Part shown: positions 9,110-17,088 of the stretch, piece after piece
How positions within the stretch are numbered: position 1 is the first letter of the stretch
Layout of the letters: every line of letters starts with the position of its first letter
Program-made: the position numbers and the translations under genes
Notes under the pieces: model-generated
What the model was told of the DNA's origin: nothing
Seen by the model: the letters and a program-made list of their open reading frames with translations, nothing else
Database searches by the model: none
NCBI RefSeq assembly: GCF_900128945.1
Contig: NZ_FQUD01000006.1
Span: forward strand, 62,001 to 126,000
Direction of reading: 5' to 3'
DNA from: Chryseobacterium sp. OV279
GTDB taxonomy: Bacteria; Bacteroidota; Bacteroidia; Flavobacteriales; Weeksellaceae
Length of the DNA: 64,000 nucleotides

Positions 9110-9754
9110 ATGAAAAAAGTAATTAAAAATATTTTTAAAATATTCCTGCTGCTGCTTGCGGCGGGAATTATTTTTATAGCCTGGGCTAACTACAGCATTA
9201 GAAAAGAAAGCAGTGCTTTTGTTTCTTACCGCATTGCCGATGTTCCTGAAACCAAAACCGCTTTACTGCTGGGAACCGGAAAAACATTAAGCAACGGAAT
9301 GCCCAACGCCTATTTCTACAACAGGATTCAGGCCGCCATTGATCTGTACAAAAGCGGAAAGATCAAATACATCATCGTAAGCGGAGACAACAGCACCAAG
9401 GATTATAATGAACCGGAAGATATGCAGCTCACTTTGATGCAATACGGGATTCCAAAAGACAAAATTGTGATGGATCATGCTGGATTCCGAACGCTGGATT
9501 CTGTGGTAAGAGCCAAAGAAATTTTCGGACAGAATAAACTGGTGATCATTTCGCAGAAATTTCACAATGAGCGAGCAGTCTTTCTTGCAAAGGAAAACGG
9601 AATGGAAGCTTTCGGGTTCAATGCGGCAGATGTGAACAAATATGCAGGTTTAAAAACCAACCTGAGAGAATACCTTGCGAAAGCAAAAGTGTACTGGGAC
9701 CTGCTTTTTGGCGTGCAGCCTAAATTCGGAGGAGAAAAGATTGAAATAAAATAA
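9110..9754 (+). CDS. SanA/YdcF-like (DUF218) envelope protein
   Basis: 214 residues with one N-terminal transmembrane helix (about residues 9-25) and a DUF218 / ElyC-SanA-YdcF domain: ALLLGTGKTLSNG, YFYNRIQAAIDLYKSGKI, YIIVSGDNS, a MDHAGFRTLDSV block, and ISQKFHNERAVF. This is the arrangement of SanA, which affects envelope barrier function (vancomycin exclusion) in enterobacteria. The enzymatic activity of the family is poorly defined. It starts 15 bases after lspA and is probably cotranscribed with it. Confidence 0.85.
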   Translation: MKKVIKNIFKIFLLLLAAGIIFIAWANYSIRKESSAFVSYRIADVPETKTALLLGTGKTLSNGMPNAYFYNRIQAAIDLYKSGKIKYIIVSGDNSTKDYNEPEDMQLTLMQYGIPKDKIVMDHAGFRTLDSVVRAKEIFGQNKLVIISQKFHNERAVFLAKENGMEAFGFNAADVNKYAGLKTNLREYLAKAKVYWDLLFGVQPKFGGEKIEIK

Positions 9755-9784
9755 TTTTCTTACTTTAAAGTCCTAAATTAGGCT

Positions 9785-10951
9785 ATGTTAAAAATTTATT
9801 CTACATTCCTTTTATTCGGACTTTTGTTTCTGCTTTCGTGTAAGAAAGAAGCGGTAAAAGATGACGGATATACAGATCCTGCATTGGGAATTCCTCAGAC
9901 CCAGATAGATTCTATCCGAAAGGCTGAAGATCAGAAACAGGTTCTGCTGAAGAAAGTCTCTTATCAGACCGATTCTGCCAGCTCCGTTGAGATCATGCTT
10001 CCCGTCAGTAATTATGTAAAAGAATATTCATTTTCTCCGGGCATCAATCTTACCGATCCTCAAAAGACCACAGAAACAAACGATGAAACTACGTATACTC
10101 AAGGATTGAATATACAGAATGATTTTTCTGACAGCAGCTCTGATGAAGTGGTACTGATTGGACAATCCAATAACCCGGATGTATTTCCTGTTTCTGATAT
10201 CAAAGAATTTAACGAGACGGAAAAAATTCTCTCTGAAGATAAAAATTCTTTGCTCTACATCGATGCTTTCGGACACAAAAAACTGTATTACAGACAATAC
10301 GTTCCGGCTACCAAAACCTATTATCTCTATATCGCAGAAGTTCCTAAGTACAACAGTGAAAAGCTTCAGTACGCTGCCCTGTATTCAATATACAGCAAAG
10401 CAAAGCATCTGCTCTCATTTGATAAAGAAGCCCTGCCGGAAAACTTAACATGGGAAAAGGTAAAGCCGAGTATTTCTGAAGTAGAACTGAAAAATTATAA
10501 TATTTATTACAATTCCCTTCAAAAAGAACTTAAATATTTCCTGAAAAATAATGACAGCACGGAGATCAGAAAGGATCATTTTGACCTTTATCTGTACAGT
10601 GACAATGCTCATACCCAAAAAGCAATGGATCAGACAACTCTTATCGCTGATTCCAACTTCTCGGGGCATTTTGAAGACCTTCCGTTTGAAAATCATTTGA
10701 TTTCCGGATATTTCAGTGGAAAGTTCAGCAAAGATGATCTGTTTGCGTTTGTACGAAGACTCAGCAACAACAGCATTCTGGTAAGTGCAAAGAATGATAG
10801 CGGCTATGTGAATGATACGACGGAGTATTTTATCATCAGCTCCATCAAGACACCAAAAGGACAGTTTTATCTGATCAGCAGTACCAATAAAGATGGTAAT
10901 GACATGACTGCTTTAATGAATGATTACTTCAGTAAACATTTAAAAATCTAA
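9785..10951 (+). CDS. Lipoprotein of unknown function
   Basis: 388 residues with a type II signal peptide: hydrophobic stretch LLFGLLFLLSC with lipobox cysteine at about residue 19, followed by KK. The mature part has no family I recognise; the last third (NDTTEYFIISSIKTPKGQFY and after) is beta-rich. It is predicted to be anchored in the outer membrane or inner-membrane outer leaflet. Two bases separate its stop from the next lipoprotein gene, so the pair is almost certainly one transcript and may act together. Confidence 0.75.
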   Translation: MLKIYSTFLLFGLLFLLSCKKEAVKDDGYTDPALGIPQTQIDSIRKAEDQKQVLLKKVSYQTDSASSVEIMLPVSNYVKEYSFSPGINLTDPQKTTETNDETTYTQGLNIQNDFSDSSSDEVVLIGQSNNPDVFPVSDIKEFNETEKILSEDKNSLLYIDAFGHKKLYYRQYVPATKTYYLYIAEVPKYNSEKLQYAALYSIYSKAKHLLSFDKEALPENLTWEKVKPSISEVELKNYNIYYNSLQKELKYFLKNNDSTEIRKDHFDLYLYSDNAHTQKAMDQTTLIADSNFSGHFEDLPFENHLISGYFSGKFSKDDLFAFVRRLSNNSILVSAKNDSGYVNDTTEYFIISSIKTPKGQFYLISSTNKDGNDMTALMNDYFSKHLKI

Positions 10952-10953
10952 TT

Positions 10954-11499
10954 ATGAAGCCACTATACCTTATTATATTATGTTCTCTGTTTACTTTTTC
11001 CTGCAATCCTGTAGGTGAAAAAATAACGGAAGAAACACCCGCAGACATGCAGCTGGTTAACACCATTGACGGTCTGGATCTGAAAAAAGGTGACGTAATT
11101 GTTGTCTGGAGCAAGCTGGAAGCCTCTTTCGTAAAAAACGGACTGTTACCATCTTTTGATTTTATCTACAACCTAAGCCTGAACGGAAATACCGTAGCCA
11201 ATTCTTCCGTTGCTATGTTCAGTGATAAAAAGCACATTATCAATTCTACTTATACCCAACAAAAGGAAGAGGAAGAACAGCCAATGACGGTACAGACTTC
11301 CGGATACAGCGATGATTCCGACACGACCCACGTGGAAAAACAGAAGGAAGTAAGCGCTTCATGGGAATTCGAGCAGAAAGTCATTGAAATTCCGATAGAA
11401 AAAGACGGCAAATATACACTCGACTATAAAGTAAAACCGAAGGATGCTGAAAGCAACAGCATGTTCAACAAAGCTGCTATTATTATCAGAAAGAAATAG
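10954..11499 (+). CDS. Lipoprotein of unknown function, partner of upstream lipoprotein
   Basis: 181 residues with lipobox LFTFSC (Cys about residue 17). The mature chain is acidic in its middle (KEEEEQP) and has a predicted beta sandwich at the C-terminus ending in KAAIIIRKK. It has no recognised domain. It starts two bases after the preceding lipoprotein gene and is the last gene of the plus-strand series that begins with ileS. It converges with the membrane protein gene, 3 bases apart, with no obvious hairpin between them. Confidence 0.75.
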   Translation: MKPLYLIILCSLFTFSCNPVGEKITEETPADMQLVNTIDGLDLKKGDVIVVWSKLEASFVKNGLLPSFDFIYNLSLNGNTVANSSVAMFSDKKHIINSTYTQQKEEEEQPMTVQTSGYSDDSDTTHVEKQKEVSASWEFEQKVIEIPIEKDGKYTLDYKVKPKDAESNSMFNKAAIIIRKK

Positions 11500-11502
11500 G
11501 TC

Positions 11503-12855
11503 TTATTTTTTGGTATTCAAAGCCTGGTAAGCGATATAGTAAATCCCATAAAACACAATAACTGTAAGCACAAGTGCAATGGAGAAGGTATGTTTAAAAA
11601 GATCTAACACATAATCCTTGAACACAAACTCCTGATCATAAACGCCGTTATAAAAAGGAAACACTTTAATCACGGTCACCACCGCTCCCAAAACAACAGG
11701 GAAAAGCCACGTGAATTTCTTGATATATGCCACGATCCAAAAAGCAGCGATATAGATGATACACATCAGAATATCATCCACTTTCTTTTCCATCAATCCA
11801 TTTCTGAACTGGAATATAATCAGAAGGGAAATAATACCCAAATGTATTTTTTTAGCCTTTTCTATATTGGAAGGAGCAAGAAATTTAATTTTATCATCAA
11901 ACCTGATCATTAAAAGCGAGACAATATTGATCAGCGGAACCCAGATCGAAGCCCCTACTGCTCCGTAATATTTTTGTTTAAATACGCTTCTTTCTTTAAG
12001 CAGCTGTCCTGTAAATCTCGTGCAGATTACAAAAAACACGACAATCACCACCATATTCATCCATCCGATAAGGGTAAGATCTTTTCCGAAAAAGTCCAAT
12101 TCCATAGATAATGCACTTTCCAGAAGACCTCCGAATGAAAATATAATACAGCTGATCACAATAAGCATGGCAGGAACAAAATACTTATTGGCAGTTTGTA
12201 ATGCTTCCTTTGATAATGTATAAAAGCTTTCGCGGTTGGCAAGACAGGCCGTCAAAAAGAAAAATGCCCCAAGATAAGCCACATTTTTTATACTGGTAAG
12301 GGTATAATAAACGAAATTGACTATGAATTCCGTTGTTTTGGAGTCATAAGAAGCAGATCCGATCAGCTTTTCAATCAGGCCGAGATCTGTATTGTATAGA
12401 ATAAAAAGTCCAAGATTTAACAGAAAAAGCTTAAGTAACGGTTGTTTAATATTCATCTCCTCTTCTACCAGATATCGCTTTGAAACTACAAAAACGGTAA
12501 CAAACTGTATGATCAGATAGGTCCATTTTCTCAGCGTATCAGAGTTGATAGTCTCTTCAAACGGGACATAATAATCTACCATATTCCGGATGCCTTTCAT
12601 GCAGAAGAACAGGATAATAAAAAAAGGAAGGATGATCAATACGGACTTCCAGCGTTTGTTGACCAGGAAATACCAGAGGAAAAACAGACTGCTTAAGGTA
12701 TAGGAAAGATAATCCAGGATTTTAGACAGGGTGTTATCCGTTTCGGGATAAAAATAATTGCCTGCAAAATCCAATACAACGAAGATCAGTAATAAGATCC
12801 ACAAGCTTTTAAGGGCATTAAAGAGCTTTGGAGACAAAAAATTGTTATTTCCCAT
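11503..12855 (-). CDS. Multi-spanning inner-membrane protein, unknown function
   Basis: 450 residues with about 11-12 hydrophobic segments spread across the whole chain, separated by short charged loops (e.g. SKRYLVEEEMNIKQPL near 125). There is no signal peptide, ATP-binding motif or transporter signature that I recognise. It is monocistronic on the minus strand, between a lipoprotein gene (convergent) and trpS (divergent). It resembles uncharacterised conserved membrane proteins of Flavobacteria in style only. Confidence 0.7.
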   Translation of the reverse strand: MGNNNFLSPKLFNALKSLWILLLIFVVLDFAGNYFYPETDNTLSKILDYLSYTLSSLFFLWYFLVNKRWKSVLIILPFFIILFFCMKGIRNMVDYYVPFEETINSDTLRKWTYLIIQFVTVFVVSKRYLVEEEMNIKQPLLKLFLLNLGLFILYNTDLGLIEKLIGSASYDSKTTEFIVNFVYYTLTSIKNVAYLGAFFFLTACLANRESFYTLSKEALQTANKYFVPAMLIVISCIIFSFGGLLESALSMELDFFGKDLTLIGWMNMVVIVVFFVICTRFTGQLLKERSVFKQKYYGAVGASIWVPLINIVSLLMIRFDDKIKFLAPSNIEKAKKIHLGIISLLIIFQFRNGLMEKKVDDILMCIIYIAAFWIVAYIKKFTWLFPVVLGAVVTVIKVFPFYNGVYDQEFVFKDYVLDLFKHTFSIALVLTVIVFYGIYYIAYQALNTKK

Positions 12856-12930
12856 ATGGAAGAGGTGTTTCTACAAATATAATTTAAAAACTGTTACTGA
12901 GCACCTTAAATCATTCCCCATTAAAAAGGA

Positions 12931-12962
12931 TTTGCCAGCCATCGCAATCTTTCCTATTTTTG
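12931..12962 (+). promoter_or_regulatory. Putative trpS promoter
   Basis: TTTG at 12931-12934, a 20-base spacer, then TATTTTTG at 12955-12962. This matches the Bacteroidota consensus TTTG-N19/20-TAnnTTTG. It predicts transcription starting around 12968, giving a leader of about 25 bases before the trpS ATG at 12994. Confidence 0.7.
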
Positions 12963-12993
12963 TTCTTTATTTTAAACTTAATAATTTAAACAA

Positions 12994-13962
12994 ATGTCAA
13001 GAATTCTTACCGGCATTCAAGCCACCGGAACACCCCATCTTGGAAATCTCCTTGGGGCGATCATTCCTGCTATTGAACTTTCCAAGCAGGAAGGAAATGA
13101 ATCATTTTTATTCATTGCGAATCTTCATTCTCTTACCCAGATTAAAGACGCGAAGGAGCTCAAACAAAATACCTACGAGATCGCTGCGGCTTGGCTTGCT
13201 TGTGGGCTGGATACAGAAAAAACATATTTTTACAGACAGAGTGATATCCCTGAGACCTGTGAACTTTCTTGGCATTTATCATGTTTTTTTCCTTACCAGA
13301 GATTAACCCTTGCCCATTCGTTTAAGGATAAGGCAGACAGACTTCAGGACGTGAACGCCGGACTGTTTACCTACCCTATTCTGATGGCAGCGGATATTTT
13401 ACTGTATGACGCAGAAATAGTTCCTGTAGGAAAAGACCAGCTTCAGCATCTGGAAATTGCCCGTGATGTAGCCTCAAGGTTCAACAATCAGATGGGAGAA
13501 GTTTTTGTACTGCCTCAGTCTGAACTTCAGGAAGACACGAAATATGTTCCCGGAACAGATGGCCGTAAAATGTCTAAATCCATGGGGAATATCATCAACA
13601 TCTTCTTACCTGAAAAGGAACTGAAAAAGCAGGTGATGAGTATAGAAACCGATTCTAAAGGTCTGGAAGAACCAAAAGACCCTGAAACAGATAAAGTGTT
13701 CGCTATCTACGAACTGATCGCCAATCCTGAACAGACAGAAGAATTAAGAGCGAAATACCTAGCTGGGAACTTCGGGTATGGACACGCTAAATTAGAGCTG
13801 TTAAACCTGATCTTAACCCGTTTTGCAAAAGAAAGAGAGATGTTCACTTATTATATGAACAATCTGGACGAGCTTGAAGCTAAACTTCAGGAAGGAGCAG
13901 CAAAAACAAGAGTGGTTGCTACCGAAACCATTAAAAAAGTAAGAGCAAGTTTAGGAATTTAA
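12994..13962 (+). CDS. trpS: Tryptophanyl-tRNA synthetase
   Basis: 322 residues, normal bacterial length. Class I signature as TGIQATGTPHLGNLLGAI (HxGN form of HIGH, residues 15-18) and KMSKSMGN near residue 192. The middle carries the tryptophan-site elements AADILLYDAEIVPVGKDQ and QHLEIARD. It charges tRNA-Trp in the cytosol. It has its own promoter just upstream and a strong terminator 20 bases after the stop, so it is a single-gene unit. Confidence 0.98.
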   Translation: MSRILTGIQATGTPHLGNLLGAIIPAIELSKQEGNESFLFIANLHSLTQIKDAKELKQNTYEIAAAWLACGLDTEKTYFYRQSDIPETCELSWHLSCFFPYQRLTLAHSFKDKADRLQDVNAGLFTYPILMAADILLYDAEIVPVGKDQLQHLEIARDVASRFNNQMGEVFVLPQSELQEDTKYVPGTDGRKMSKSMGNIINIFLPEKELKKQVMSIETDSKGLEEPKDPETDKVFAIYELIANPEQTEELRAKYLAGNFGYGHAKLELLNLILTRFAKEREMFTYYMNNLDELEAKLQEGAAKTRVVATETIKKVRASLGI

Positions 13963-13982
13963 AGCCTGTTATTTAAATATAA

Positions 13983-14017
13983 AAAAGCCTTTCTCACCGA
14001 AAGGCTTTTGTTTTTTT
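13983..14017 (+). terminator. Rho-independent terminator of trpS
   Basis: Stem AAAGCCTTTC / GAAAGGCTTT with a 4-5 base loop (TCACC region), followed by a T run at 14011-14017. It starts 21 bases after the trpS stop. It overlaps a possible TTG start of the next small gene, which favours the ATG at 14032 for that gene. Confidence 0.92.
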
Positions 14018-14031
14018 GTAATTTTATTGTA

Positions 14032-14394
14032 ATGAAAAATATAGGGTTACTTATTCTTCTTGTTTTGACTTCATGCAAAAAAGAACCTCGTTATATCAAT
14101 ATTAAGGATGAATTGATCTATAAAAATAAAAATGGTTTGTTCTTAAAGCATACGATCATTCTTAAAAGCAGAAATCCTGAAGATTCAGGAAAGGTTACCC
14201 GCTTTTTCAACTATGTTCTATACAAAGACCAGGTTTTTGAATTAAAAGATTTCATTGATCTGAAAAGCTTTCACGAAGTTCGGAACAATAATCGGGACAG
14301 GTTTATTATAAGTGCCTACGAAGATTCCAGATATCGGTATCTGTTTAAAGATCATCCCGCTTCATCTCCCAATATTTTAATTCAGGAAAAATAA
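14032..14394 (+). CDS. Small lipoprotein of unknown function
   Basis: 120 residues from the ATG at 14032: MKNIGLLILLVLTSCKKEPR, a short signal with lipobox LTSC (Cys15). An upstream in-frame TTG at 14008 would add eight residues but lies inside the trpS terminator, so it was not used. The mature part is charged, with no family recognised. It directly follows the terminator, so it either has weak readthrough expression or an unseen promoter. Confidence 0.7.
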   Translation: MKNIGLLILLVLTSCKKEPRYINIKDELIYKNKNGLFLKHTIILKSRNPEDSGKVTRFFNYVLYKDQVFELKDFIDLKSFHEVRNNNRDRFIISAYEDSRYRYLFKDHPASSPNILIQEK

Positions 14395-14401
14395 ATGACA
14401 G

Positions 14402-14479
14402 TTAGCTTTTCGAAAGAATAAAATAATGCTCTGAATATTTTACACTGATCAGGTATTCCTGCAGGGTTTCCTTTATATT
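14402..14479 (-). pseudogene. Fragment resembling the C-terminus of a sensor histidine kinase
   Basis: Read on the minus strand this stretch gives an open frame ending EHYFILSKS-stop. The intact kinase just upstream ends MHCFILSKNNA-stop. At the DNA level the shared piece (TTTTATTCTTTCGAAAA) is identical over 17 bases and lies immediately before both stops. About 25 codons (NIKETLQEYLISVKYSEHYF...) remain in frame before the REP-like element at 14478-14541 interrupts. The simplest reading is a decayed duplicate of the kinase 3' end. There is no start and no independent expression signal. Confidence 0.5.
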
Positions 14480-14541
14480 CAATAGGAGCGGGCTGAAGCC
14501 CGCTTACAAGATATGCACATCGCAAAAGGCTTTAGCCAAAA
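14478..14541 (-). repeat. REP-like interspersed element, copy 2
   Basis: Opposite-orientation copy of the element at 3657-3720: TTCAATAGG, then AGCGGGCT-GA-AGCCCGCT, about 20 bases of spacer, then GGCTTTAGCC. It sits exactly between the kinase gene and the fragment resembling the kinase 3' end, which suggests a role in the rearrangement there. Confidence 0.75.
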
Positions 14542-14578
14542 CTAAGCATCAGGATTTTCTTTAGATTTTTTTCCACAA

Positions 14579-15862
14579 TTAAGCATTGTTTTTCGAAAGA
14601 ATAAAACAGTGCATTCCATCCTGGAACTCATAGACGATATCCCAACCCGGATATTGTTTTGTTATGGTCCGGATAATAGACAGCCCCAAACCGGTAGAAC
14701 TGTGGTCTGAACCCTGTTTGTAAAAACGGTTAAAAATCTGTGTTTTGTCCAATGGAACACCACTGCCGTTATTCTGAAAGATCAGCCTGTTGTCTTCTAT
14801 GATGATGTTCACATCTCCATCCTGGCTGTTATACTTCACTGCATTTTTAAGCAGGTTCGAAAGCAGAATATCCGCCAGATCAGGATTAAAGTCCGCACCA
14901 AAGAATCCTTTCTCTATAATGCTGACTTTAACTTTTTTAAACTCAATAAAGTCTTCGTAGCTTTTCACCAGCTCCGCAATCATTTCATTAAAATCTACTT
15001 TCGATGTTTTATTAAACTGGCTGTTTTCTATTTTTGAAAGCATCAGGAGGGATTTATTCAGTCCTGCCATTCTTCTCAGATCTCCCTTCACTTCGGTAAG
15101 GAAATTCATATTCTTTTTGTCCAGATCATCATTCTGGATCACGAGATCAATTTTATTAATCACAATAGCCAAAGGGGTCTGAAGTTCATGTGATGCATTT
15201 TCAATAAACTGTTTCTGCTGGTGAAAGACCAATTCATTACGCTCAATCATTTCCTCTATTTCTACATTCAGCTCTTCAAATTCTTTGATGGAATAATTTT
15301 GAGCCTCATTAGAAGCAGAAACCCCGAACTGATATTTTTTAAGCCGGTCAAGAATGGTATAGAAAGGCCGCATCGCTTTATTCAGCAGATAGCCATTGAC
15401 AGCCAAAATACTTATCACAAGAAGAATATACAACACGATCAAAGCGGTAGTCAGGTCATATACCAATTCATCCTGCTCTACCGTAGAGGTCCGTATTTCA
15501 AGTCTCTGGCGTTTTCCGAACTGATCTATAAAATCCGTCTCAAGTACGCGGTAGGGCTGGTCTTTGTCGTCGTACTCCATATAAAACATCTTGTTATAGA
15601 GCCGGTTTTTGTCTTTATACTCAGATTCCGAAATCGGTTTGATTTTAAATTCATTAAATCCAAAATCCTTGCTATCCAACAGCTTAGGATCGTGGTAAAC
15701 CGCTTTAATAATCTGTATCTTTCTGTCTTTCAGTCCGTCATCTACATTATCATACACTTCATCCAGAATATAGGCGTAAAAGAGCGCTGCCCAGACTGCA
15801 ATGATGAGCAGCAGGATAACGATCATGTATTTGATGGTGTAGTATTTTAACGAAACTTTCAT
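14579..15862 (-). CDS. Sensor histidine kinase (HisKA/HATPase_c)
   Basis: 427 residues. Two transmembrane helices (about 11-33 and 137-158) flank a roughly 100-residue periplasmic sensor region of no recognised type. After the membrane come a linker, the HisKA dimerisation box FIENASHELQTPL with phosphoacceptor His225, the N box LLSNLLKNAVKYN and a G box STGLGLSIIRTI. The F box is short. It lacks a clear HAMP domain. Its ATG overlaps the stop of the OmpR-type regulator by one base (TGATG), so the two are translationally coupled. The signal sensed is unknown. Confidence 0.93.
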   Translation of the reverse strand: MKVSLKYYTIKYMIVILLLIIAVWAALFYAYILDEVYDNVDDGLKDRKIQIIKAVYHDPKLLDSKDFGFNEFKIKPISESEYKDKNRLYNKMFYMEYDDKDQPYRVLETDFIDQFGKRQRLEIRTSTVEQDELVYDLTTALIVLYILLVISILAVNGYLLNKAMRPFYTILDRLKKYQFGVSASNEAQNYSIKEFEELNVEIEEMIERNELVFHQQKQFIENASHELQTPLAIVINKIDLVIQNDDLDKKNMNFLTEVKGDLRRMAGLNKSLLMLSKIENSQFNKTSKVDFNEMIAELVKSYEDFIEFKKVKVSIIEKGFFGADFNPDLADILLSNLLKNAVKYNSQDGDVNIIIEDNRLIFQNNGSGVPLDKTQIFNRFYKQGSDHSSTGLGLSIIRTITKQYPGWDIVYEFQDGMHCFILSKNNA

Positions 15863-16533
15863 CAGACAAATTTATAACCTATTCCGTAAACAGCCTGGAA
15901 ATCGGCTTCTGCATTAAGGGTTTTCAGTTTTTTGCGGAGATTTTTAATTTGTGAATAGATAAAATCGAGACTGTCTGCCTGATCTATATAATCTCCCCAG
16001 ATGGCTTCAGCCAGGGTAGTTTTCTGCAGCGTTTTTTCCGGATGAATCACAAAATAATACAGCAGATCATATTCCTTACGGTTGAGGATCAGCTCTTCAT
16101 TACCTACTTTTACCGTTCTGTTTTCCGGATCAATGCTGATATTTTTATACGTGATGGTATTTTCTCCATCCTGATTTTTCCTTCTGATGACTGAACGGAT
16201 TCTTGCCATCAGCTCCGCAAGATGAAAAGGTTTCGCCAGATAATCATCGGCCCCGATTTCCAGTCCGGCGACTTTATCATCAACAGAATCCTTCGCCGAC
16301 AGAATGATCACGGGATCCTTTTTATGCAGATTCTTGATTTCTCTCAGCAGATCTATTCCGTTTCCGTCCGGCAACATGATATCCAGAAGAATACAATCAT
16401 ATTCATAGGAAATGATCTTTTCAAGCCCGGCATTGTAAGTAAGGGCAAATTCTACAATAAAATGCTCTGCTTCCAGAAAAGTCTGTACAGTGTCTTTCAG
16501 TTCCGGCTCATCTTCTACGATTAATATCTTCAT
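15862..16533 (-). CDS. OmpR/PhoB-family response regulator
   Basis: 223 residues from the ATG at 16533 (MKILIVEDEPE). A TTG seven codons earlier is less likely. Receiver domain with acidic pair Glu7/Asp8-Glu9, phosphoacceptor Asp51 (CILLDIMLPDG), conserved Ser/Lys (ILSAKD, about 78-83), and a C-terminal winged helix with LNRKEYDLLYYFVIHPEKTL and VYGIGYKF at the end. It is a DNA-binding transcription factor activated by the kinase encoded immediately downstream. Target genes cannot be told from the window; the PepSY-like genes just upstream are plausible, as that pairing is seen in other bacteria. Confidence 0.95.
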   Translation of the reverse strand: MKILIVEDEPELKDTVQTFLEAEHFIVEFALTYNAGLEKIISYEYDCILLDIMLPDGNGIDLLREIKNLHKKDPVIILSAKDSVDDKVAGLEIGADDYLAKPFHLAELMARIRSVIRRKNQDGENTITYKNISIDPENRTVKVGNEELILNRKEYDLLYYFVIHPEKTLQKTTLAEAIWGDYIDQADSLDFIYSQIKNLRKKLKTLNAEADFQAVYGIGYKFV

Positions 16534-16568
16534 GCTGCAGTATTGGCTTATCAAATATATGAAAAATG

Positions 16569-16640
16569 AAAAGGAAGACGGAAGATAGACGGTTGAACTT
16601 ATTCCCGGGCAACCAACTTCTATCCTCCGGCTTCACTTTT
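16569..16640. repeat. Palindromic repeat of the GGAAG/CTTCC family
   Basis: Imperfect long hairpin: left arm AAAAGGAAGACGGAAGATAG and right arm reading CTATCCTCCGGCTTCACTTT, with loop around CCCGGG. Its arms resemble those of the 166-bp element at 16892-17057 and its second copy at 54731-54895, so it looks like a shorter member of the same family. It lies 36 bases upstream of the response regulator start. Confidence 0.6.
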
Positions 16641-16653
16641 CCCACTTAATTAC

Positions 16654-16863
16654 TTATCCTGTTTTCACAGCGTGTCCATCTGCATCAAAAGTAAGGCAAA
16701 GACCGCTCATCAGGTAGATTTTATAAGCACTGTATTTCTTTTCAATAGCATCCACCACGCTGCATGGATAATTCCTTGTCAGGAAAGAAACAATGTTCTT
16801 TCTTATACTTTGGGAAGACTGATTTCCTCCACTGCTGTTTATTATGCTCCAATTAACCATCAT
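16654..16863 (-). CDS. Short PepSY-like protein or half-domain remnant
   Basis: 69 residues. The part from IRKNIVSFLTRNYPCSVVDA through YKIYLMSGLCLTFDADGHAV lines up with the second half of the neighbouring exported protein (IRNYAAKNFPNTYIVKIEKE through YKAELSNGLDLEFDRNGNF). It is therefore one repeat of a PepSY-like (PF11396-type) fold. It has no signal peptide, and the upstream sequence is an interspersed repeat. It may be a truncated paralogue or a genuine small cytosolic protein. Only the similarity to its neighbour supports it. Confidence 0.5.
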   Translation of the reverse strand: MMVNWSIINSSGGNQSSQSIRKNIVSFLTRNYPCSVVDAIEKKYSAYKIYLMSGLCLTFDADGHAVKTG

Positions 16864-16891
16864 ATTAAGATTTTAAGGTGTTTATTTAGAG

Positions 16892-17057
16892 GTAAGGAAG
16901 TCAGAAGCTCGAAGAGGGAAGTTATTGAAGTCTAAAGAAGAAATACTGGGTATTTTTATTCATCTTTTTAAAACGAATTAATTACATTTAAAAGGAATTG
17001 TTAAGTACTTAATACCCAATAGTAACTTCCATCCTCCAGCTTCCATCTTCCAACCTT
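16892..17057. repeat. 166-bp interspersed inverted-repeat element, copy 1
   Basis: Begins GTAAGGAAGTCAGAAGCTCG and ends CTTCCATCTTCCAACCTT. The two ends are imperfect inverted repeats that continue inwards to AAATACTGGGTATT / AATACCCAATAGT, so the element can fold into one long hairpin. A second copy lies at 54731-54895, nearly identical over the first 45 and last 55 bases and more diverged in between. No coding capacity; MITE-like. Confidence 0.85.
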
Positions 17058-17088
17058 CTTATACCGAACTCAGATTATTTAATTTGAA

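Noticed and set aside
12758..13306. 182-codon plus-strand frame overlapping the start of trpS
   Set aside because: It runs through the membrane-protein gene, the trpS promoter and trpS in another frame. The product has no sensible composition and trpS is certain.
14008..14031. TTG start giving an eight-residue longer small lipoprotein
   Set aside because: The TTG is in the trpS terminator, and the ATG at 14032 gives a normal lipoprotein signal.
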